DNA of 10,000 nucleotides, from the NCBI GenBank assembly GCA_020217035.1, contig JAIWOG010000075.1:1-10000 (forward strand). The letters run 5' to 3'. This stretch comes from Magnetospirillum sp. (GTDB taxonomy: Bacteria > Pseudomonadota > Alphaproteobacteria > Rhodospirillales > Magnetospirillaceae). This document shows, piece after piece, positions 7,012 to 10,000 of the stretch. The notes beneath the pieces are model-generated. The model was given only the letters and a program-made list of their open reading frames with translations. It was not told the origin of the DNA and ran no database searches. The translations under genes and the position numbers were made by a program. How positions within the stretch are numbered: position 1 is the stretch's first letter; the number at the start of each line of letters is the position of its first letter.

Positions 7012-7674
7012 ATGGACATCCTGCTTGCCGACGACCACGCCATGGTCCGCGACGGACTGCTGCCTTTCCTGGAACGGGTCGTTCCCGACGCCCGGGTGGT
7101 CGAGGCCGCGACCCTGGACGAGGCCCTGGACAAGGCCCGCCAGTGTCCGCAACTGGGGCTGGCCATCCTGGACCTCAACATGCCGGGCATGGACGGGCTG
7201 AACGGCCTGTCGGCCATGCTGAAGGCGCATCCCCAGGTTCCGGTGGTCATCCTGTCGGGGTCCACCCACCCCGCCGACGCCTATCATTCCATCGAGGCCG
7301 GGGCCAACGGCTTCATCCCCAAGACCATGCGCGGCGAAACCATCATCGGCATCCTGCGTTTGGTGCTGTCGGGCGAAAAATACGTTCCGCCCTATTTGTT
7401 CGACTACCACCATGACAAGCACAGCCGGGACGAAGCCGAAAGCGACCCCAACTCGCCCCTTTCAAGCCTGTCGAAACGCGAACACGACATCCTGAAACTG
7501 ATCGTCGACGGCGCCCCCAACAAAGTGATCGCCCGCGCCCTGGATTTACAGGAAGTGACGGTGAAAGCGCATCTGCGCAACATCTTCCGCAAGCTGGCGG
7601 TCAGCAACCGCACGGAAGCGGCCCGCACCGCCATCCTGGCCGGGATCACCGGGTCCGGCCAGGCGCAAGCCTGA
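7012..7674 (+). CDS. NarL/FixJ-family response regulator (second of a paralogous pair)
   Basis: 220 residues. The receiver (about 1-120) has D7/D8 in LADDH, phospho-acceptor D54 in AILDLNMPGMDG, S82 and K104 in GFIPK, all at the same residue numbers as in the regulator at 6112. A charged linker (131-149, YHHDKHSRDEAESDPNSP) precedes the LuxR-type helix-turn-helix (about 151-208; LSKREHDILKLI, PNKVIARALDLQEVTVKAHL, FRKLAVSNR). It ends with a Gly/Gln/Ala tail. The start lies 4 nt after the stop of the DHp miniprotein, with an AG-rich run about 10 nt upstream inside that gene, so the two are probably coupled. As the last plus-strand gene of the putative operon it is a likely output of the hybrid kinase, possibly through or modulated by the miniprotein. 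It is separated by only 11 bp from a convergent gene, with no terminator visible between. Confidence 0.93.
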   Translation: MDILLADDHAMVRDGLLPFLERVVPDARVVEAATLDEALDKARQCPQLGLAILDLNMPGMDGLNGLSAMLKAHPQVPVVILSGSTHPADAYHSIEAGANGFIPKTMRGETIIGILRLVLSGEKYVPPYLFDYHHDKHSRDEAESDPNSPLSSLSKREHDILKLIVDGAPNKVIARALDLQEVTVKAHLRNIFRKLAVSNRTEAARTAILAGITGSGQAQA

Positions 7675-7685
7675 TCTTCTCTTGC

Positions 7686-8315
7686 TTATTCGATCAAACC
7701 GCGACGGATGGCATAAGTGGCCAGTTCCGCCGAATTGTGCAGGTCCAACTTCTGCATGATCTTGGTTCGGTGGGTTTCCACCGTCTTGATGGCGATGGAC
7801 AAGGTGTCGGCGATCTCGCGGTTCTTCAGACCTTGCGCGATCAGACGCAGCACTTCCAGTTCACGGGCGGTCAGCGCCGGCACGTTGGCGTCGCCGCCGT
7901 CCAAATGATCGCGCACCAGTTCCACGTCCAATCCCGGCCCCAGATATTGGCGCCCCATGCGCACCGAGTTGATGGCGGCCATCAACTCTTCGTGCCCCAG
8001 TCGCTTCAGCGCGTAACCGTCGGCCCCGGCGGCCAGGGCTTCCGCCACCCGGCGTTCGCAATTGGCCACGGTCAGGATCAACACGCGGATCTGCGGGGCC
8101 GCCCGCTTCAAACGACGGGTCGCCTCGACCCCGTCAAGAACCGGCATGGACAAATCCATCAGCACGATGTCGGGACGCAAGCTTTTCGCCATGTCGACGG
8201 CGGCGGCGCCATCCTCGGCCTCGCCGACGATCTGCACGTCCTCGGCCTTCAACAAAGCGGCCAACCCCTGGCGCACGAGCAACTGATCCTCGGCGATCAG
8301 GATGCGAATGGGCAC
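7686..8315 (-). CDS. NarL-family response regulator (divergent type)
   Basis: 209 residues. It starts at a GTG (8313-8315) supported by AAGGAG 7 nt upstream (8323-8328 on the plus strand). The receiver has E9/D10 in IAEDQ, phospho-acceptor D54 in IVLMDLSMPVLDG, T82 in LILTVAN and K104 in GYALKR. The LuxR-type helix-turn-helix (about 145-205) has LTARELEVLRLIAQGLKNREIADTL and KTVETHRTKIMQKLDLHN. It is clearly less related to the operon regulators than they are to each other (KTVETH rather than EVTVKxH), so it is not part of that duplication. No kinase is adjacent on its strand; it may be an orphan or be reached by the nearby hybrid kinase. It is convergent with the regulator at 7012 and divergent from the NifX-like gene, which it may control through the shared intergenic region. 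Confidence 0.92.
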   Translation of the reverse strand: MPIRILIAEDQLLVRQGLAALLKAEDVQIVGEAEDGAAAVDMAKSLRPDIVLMDLSMPVLDGVEATRRLKRAAPQIRVLILTVANCERRVAEALAAGADGYALKRLGHEELMAAINSVRMGRQYLGPGLDVELVRDHLDGGDANVPALTARELEVLRLIAQGLKNREIADTLSIAIKTVETHRTKIMQKLDLHNSAELATYAIRRGLIE

Positions 8316-8390
8316 TTGGTTTCTCCTTCAACCGGTTGCGCGGTGTCATGGGGGGCTTGCGACAAGATGCACTATTTGAGCGGCAAAATC

Positions 8391-8405
8391 GATACGCCAC
8401 GTATC
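8391..8405. promoter_or_regulatory. Perfect 6-bp inverted repeat GATACGCCACGTATC, candidate operator
   Basis: Arms GATACG and CGTATC are exact reverse complements around a CCA spacer. The element is centred 81 bp upstream of the NifX-like start and 83 bp upstream of the minus-strand regulator start, the middle of the divergent region, and touches a CATAAT -10-like hexamer. A dimeric helix-turn-helix protein is a natural ligand, and the adjacent NarL-type regulator is the obvious candidate, by inference. No second copy is seen elsewhere in the window. Confidence 0.45.
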
Positions 8406-8429
8406 ATAATGCCATGCTTGCTCCGAAAC

Positions 8430-8455
8430 CCTGTCGCCCATAACCTGGGCACAGG
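8430..8455 (+). promoter_or_regulatory. Leader hairpin upstream of the NifX-like gene
   Basis: CCTGT pairs with ACAGG and GCCC with GGGC, giving nine base pairs with a single bulged C and a 7-nt loop. It ends 23 nt before the ATG at 8479. There is no U-run after it, so it is not an intrinsic terminator. It could be an mRNA-stabilising or translation-modulating structure, or an operator read at DNA level. The role is unknown. Confidence 0.35.
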
Positions 8456-8478
8456 AAATTTATGCGGAGTTTTTAGGC

Positions 8479-8868
8479 ATGAAGATCGCCGTCGCCAGTT
8501 CCGACTTCATATCGGTCAGCGGCCACGCCGGGCGGGCCAAGCATTGGTTGGTCTACCATGTGGACGAAAACGCCCAGGTTTCCCCGCCGCAACGGATCGA
8601 GCTGGCCAGCGACCAAGTCATTCATTACGTCGAGGAAAACGGTCAGCCCCACCCGCTGGACGGCATCGACGTGGTGATCACCCTGTCGGCCGGTGAAGGC
8701 TTCGTCAAACACATGGAAAAGCGCGGCGCACAGGTGGCGATGACGGCGGAAAAGGACGCCGCCAAGGCGGTGCGCGATTATCTGGCCGAAACCCTGTCCG
8801 CCCCCAGGCCGCGCCCCATCGGCAGCCTGATCTGCAAGACCATGGACCTGTTTTCCAAGCATAAATGA
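8479..8868 (+). CDS. NifX/NafY-like (dinitrogenase iron-molybdenum cofactor family) protein
   Basis: 129 residues, single domain. Residues 1 to about 105 match the FeMo-cofactor-binding fold found in NifX, NafY, VnfX and the NifB C-terminus: MKIAVASSD at the start, GHAGRAKHWLVYHVDE (the family's G-x-A-x-x-F/W-x-V-Y turn), then GIDVVITLSAGEGFVKHMEKRGAQVAM. In nitrogen fixers such proteins carry or store cofactor precursors; stand-alone members outside nif clusters often have unknown roles. A basic tail (106-129) contains one Cys (C119). The start has GGAG (8466-8469) 9 nt upstream. No nif gene is visible here, and the neighbours are a response regulator and propionyl-CoA synthetase, so a role in nitrogenase assembly is not shown. 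It ends at the shared terminator. Family assignment is fairly sure; function is not. Confidence 0.85.
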   Translation: MKIAVASSDFISVSGHAGRAKHWLVYHVDENAQVSPPQRIELASDQVIHYVEENGQPHPLDGIDVVITLSAGEGFVKHMEKRGAQVAMTAEKDAAKAVRDYLAETLSAPRPRPIGSLICKTMDLFSKHK

Positions 8869-8869
8869 A

Positions 8870-8893
8870 AAAGGGGGGCCGAAGCCCCCCTTT
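8870..8893. terminator. Bidirectional intrinsic terminator with UUCG loop
   Basis: A perfect 10-bp stem, AAAGGGGGGC (8870-8879) with GCCCCCCTTT (8884-8893), encloses a 4-base loop CGAA. On the minus strand this is the very stable C(UUCG)G tetraloop, followed by five T, ideal for ending the propionyl-CoA synthetase transcript. On the plus strand only three T follow, so termination of the NifX-like gene, whose stop codon lies just before the stem, may be less efficient. Confidence 0.92.
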
Positions 8894-8914
8894 CCATGTT
8901 CATCGCGGAACGGC

Positions 8915-10000
8915 TTATTCCACCGCCTCGCTGCGGGCCTTGGAATAACCGATGCTTTGCAAGGACTCGTCGATTTCTTCCAGGATGGCCGGGTCGTCGA
9001 TGGTCGCCGGCATCTTGTATTCCTGGTTGTCGGCGATCTTCTGCATGGTGCCGCGCAGGATCTTGCCCGAACGGGTCTTGGGCAGACGCTTGACCACGGT
9101 GCAGCTCTTGAAGGCGGCGACCGGGCCAATGACTTCGCGCACCAGCTTGACCACTTCCTTGATCACCTCGTCTTCCGACTTGGTGACGCCGGCCTTCAGG
9201 CAGATGAAGCCCAGCGGCAACTGCCCCTTCAGTTGGTCGGCGACGCCGATGACGGCGCATTCGGCAACGTCGGGATGGCTGGCCAGCACTTCTTCCATCT
9301 GACCGGTGGACAGACGATGGCCGGCGACGTTGATGATGTCGTCGGTGCGGCTCATCACATAGGCATAGCCGTCCTCGTCGATCATGCCGGCGTCGGCGGT
9401 CTTGTAGAAGCCGGGGAACTCGGACAGGTAGCTGTCGAAGAAACGCTGTTCGGCGTTCCACAGGGTGTAGAAGGTGCCGGGGGGCAGCGGCAGCTTGACC
9501 ACCAGCGAACCGGTCTGGCCGGGCTTGCACGGGTGATGGCCTTCGTCCAGGACCTGCAGGTCCCAACCGGGGGCCGCCTTGGTGGGCGAGCCGGGCTTGA
9601 CCGGGAATTCATGCAGACCCAGGCAGTTGGCGGCGATGGCCCAGCCGGTTTCGGTCTGCCACCAGTGGTCGACCACCGGAACCTTCAGGTTGGTCTGCGC
9701 CCATTTGATGGTGTCGGGGTCGGACCGCTCGCCGGCCAGGAACAGCGCCTTCAGGCTGCTCATGTCGTACTTCTTCAACAGTTCCGCGTTGGGGTCTTCA
9801 CGCTTGATGGCACGGAAGGCGGTGGGCGCGGTGAACAACGCGGTGATCTTGTGCTGGCTGATGACGCGCCAGAAAGCGCCGGCATCGGGGGTGCCCACCG
9901 GCTTGCCCTCGTACACCACGGTGGTGGCGCCGTGCAGCAAGGGCGCATAGCAGATGTAGGAATGGCCGACCACCCAACCCACGTCGGAGGCGGCCCAGAA
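8915..10000 (-). CDS. prpE: Propionyl-CoA synthetase, C-terminal part (cut by window edge)
   Basis: The minus frame is open from the window edge to a TAA at 8915-8917, giving the last 361 residues; family members are near 630, so roughly the N-terminal 40 percent is missing. It activates propionate (or acetate) with ATP and CoA through an acyl-adenylate. ANL-superfamily motifs are visible: WAASDVGWVVGHSY at the edge, HWWQTETGW, GFYKTADAG, YVMSRTDDIINVAGHRLSTGQMEE (hinge and C-domain), and KTRSGKILRGTM with the catalytic lysine that acetylation regulates in this family. GHSYICYAPLLHG, EGKPVGTPDAGAFWRVI and QTETGW favour PrpE over acetyl-CoA synthetase (QTETGG). The enzyme is cytosolic and feeds the methylmalonyl or methylcitrate route. 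It is convergent with the NifX-like gene and ends at the UUCG terminator. Confidence 0.92.
   Translation of the reverse strand, partial: FWAASDVGWVVGHSYICYAPLLHGATTVVYEGKPVGTPDAGAFWRVISQHKITALFTAPTAFRAIKREDPNAELLKKYDMSSLKALFLAGERSDPDTIKWAQTNLKVPVVDHWWQTETGWAIAANCLGLHEFPVKPGSPTKAAPGWDLQVLDEGHHPCKPGQTGSLVVKLPLPPGTFYTLWNAEQRFFDSYLSEFPGFYKTADAGMIDEDGYAYVMSRTDDIINVAGHRLSTGQMEEVLASHPDVAECAVIGVADQLKGQLPLGFICLKAGVTKSEDEVIKEVVKLVREVIGPVAAFKSCTVVKRLPKTRSGKILRGTMQKIADNQEYKMPATIDDPAILEEIDESLQSIGYSKARSEAVE

Larger units (their letters stand above)
8316..8478. promoter_or_regulatory. Divergent promoter region between regulator and NifX-like gene
   Basis: This 163-bp region is distinctly more AT-rich in its middle than the flanking genes. 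It must carry both promoters. A CATAAT hexamer at 8405-8410 (one mismatch to TATAAT) could be a plus-strand -10 element, but I find no good -35 at the right distance. It abuts the palindrome at 8391-8405, so a regulator bound there could block or help polymerase. A leader hairpin follows at 8430-8455. Confidence 0.45.

Noticed and set aside
8446..8465. GGGCAC...ATGC before the NifX-like gene as a sigma-54 promoter
   Set aside because: The GG-to-GC spacing is about 14 bases instead of 10, and it lies too close to the start codon.
1..10000. tRNA, rRNA, CRISPR array, insertion sequence or phage genes
   Set aside because: I saw no cloverleaf-like segments, regularly spaced repeats, transposase motifs or terminal inverted repeats.

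Overview
The window is GC-rich with dense, high-GC3 coding. Its gene types (a propionyl-CoA synthetase, a NifX/NafY-type cofactor protein, many PAS kinases with 'HELNQP' H-boxes) suggest a free-living alphaproteobacterium, plausibly a Rhodospirillales member such as Magnetospirillum. That assignment is an inference from protein style, not a marker gene. Most of the window is signal transduction: three histidine kinase cores on two polypeptides, four response regulators and a stand-alone histidine-domain miniprotein.

Layout. 1-224 (minus) is the 5' part of a small exported, His-rich protein. 225-549 is a gene-poor divergent region with an imperfect palindrome and a doubtful 42-codon minus ORF. 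550-2599 (plus) is a classical OmpR-type regulator overlapping a membrane sensor kinase. 2673-7674 (plus) is the centrepiece: a 1126-residue soluble hybrid kinase (PAS-PAS-PAS-kinase 1-receiver-kinase 2-degenerate receiver), a NarL/FixJ-type regulator, a 65-residue protein that is just a kinase DHp (histidine) domain, and a second NarL/FixJ-type regulator paralogous to the first. All are in one direction with short gaps, so probably one operon. 7686-8315 (minus) is a fourth response regulator, convergent with the operon. 8479-8868 (plus) is a NifX/NafY-like single-domain protein, divergent from that regulator across a 163-bp region with a 15-bp palindrome and a leader hairpin. 8870-8893 is a bidirectional terminator with a UUCG loop. 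8915-10000 (minus) is the C-terminal part of propionyl-CoA synthetase, cut by the window edge.

How it may work. The big kinase resembles the TodS type (two kinase cores around a receiver, feeding a LuxR-type regulator). PAS sensing would drive kinase 1, the internal receiver and kinase 2 would relay or gate the phosphate, and the two paralogous NarL-type regulators would be outputs. The DHp-only protein keeps the phospho-acceptor His and the following acidic-xx-Gln motif but has no ATPase domain. It could be a phosphotransfer shuttle, a phosphatase cofactor or a dimerisation competitor. The shortened ATP lid in kinase 2 and the lost phosphorylation residues in the C-terminal receiver suggest a relay in which several parts are regulatory rather than catalytic. 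This miniprotein and its setting are the most unusual thing in the window.
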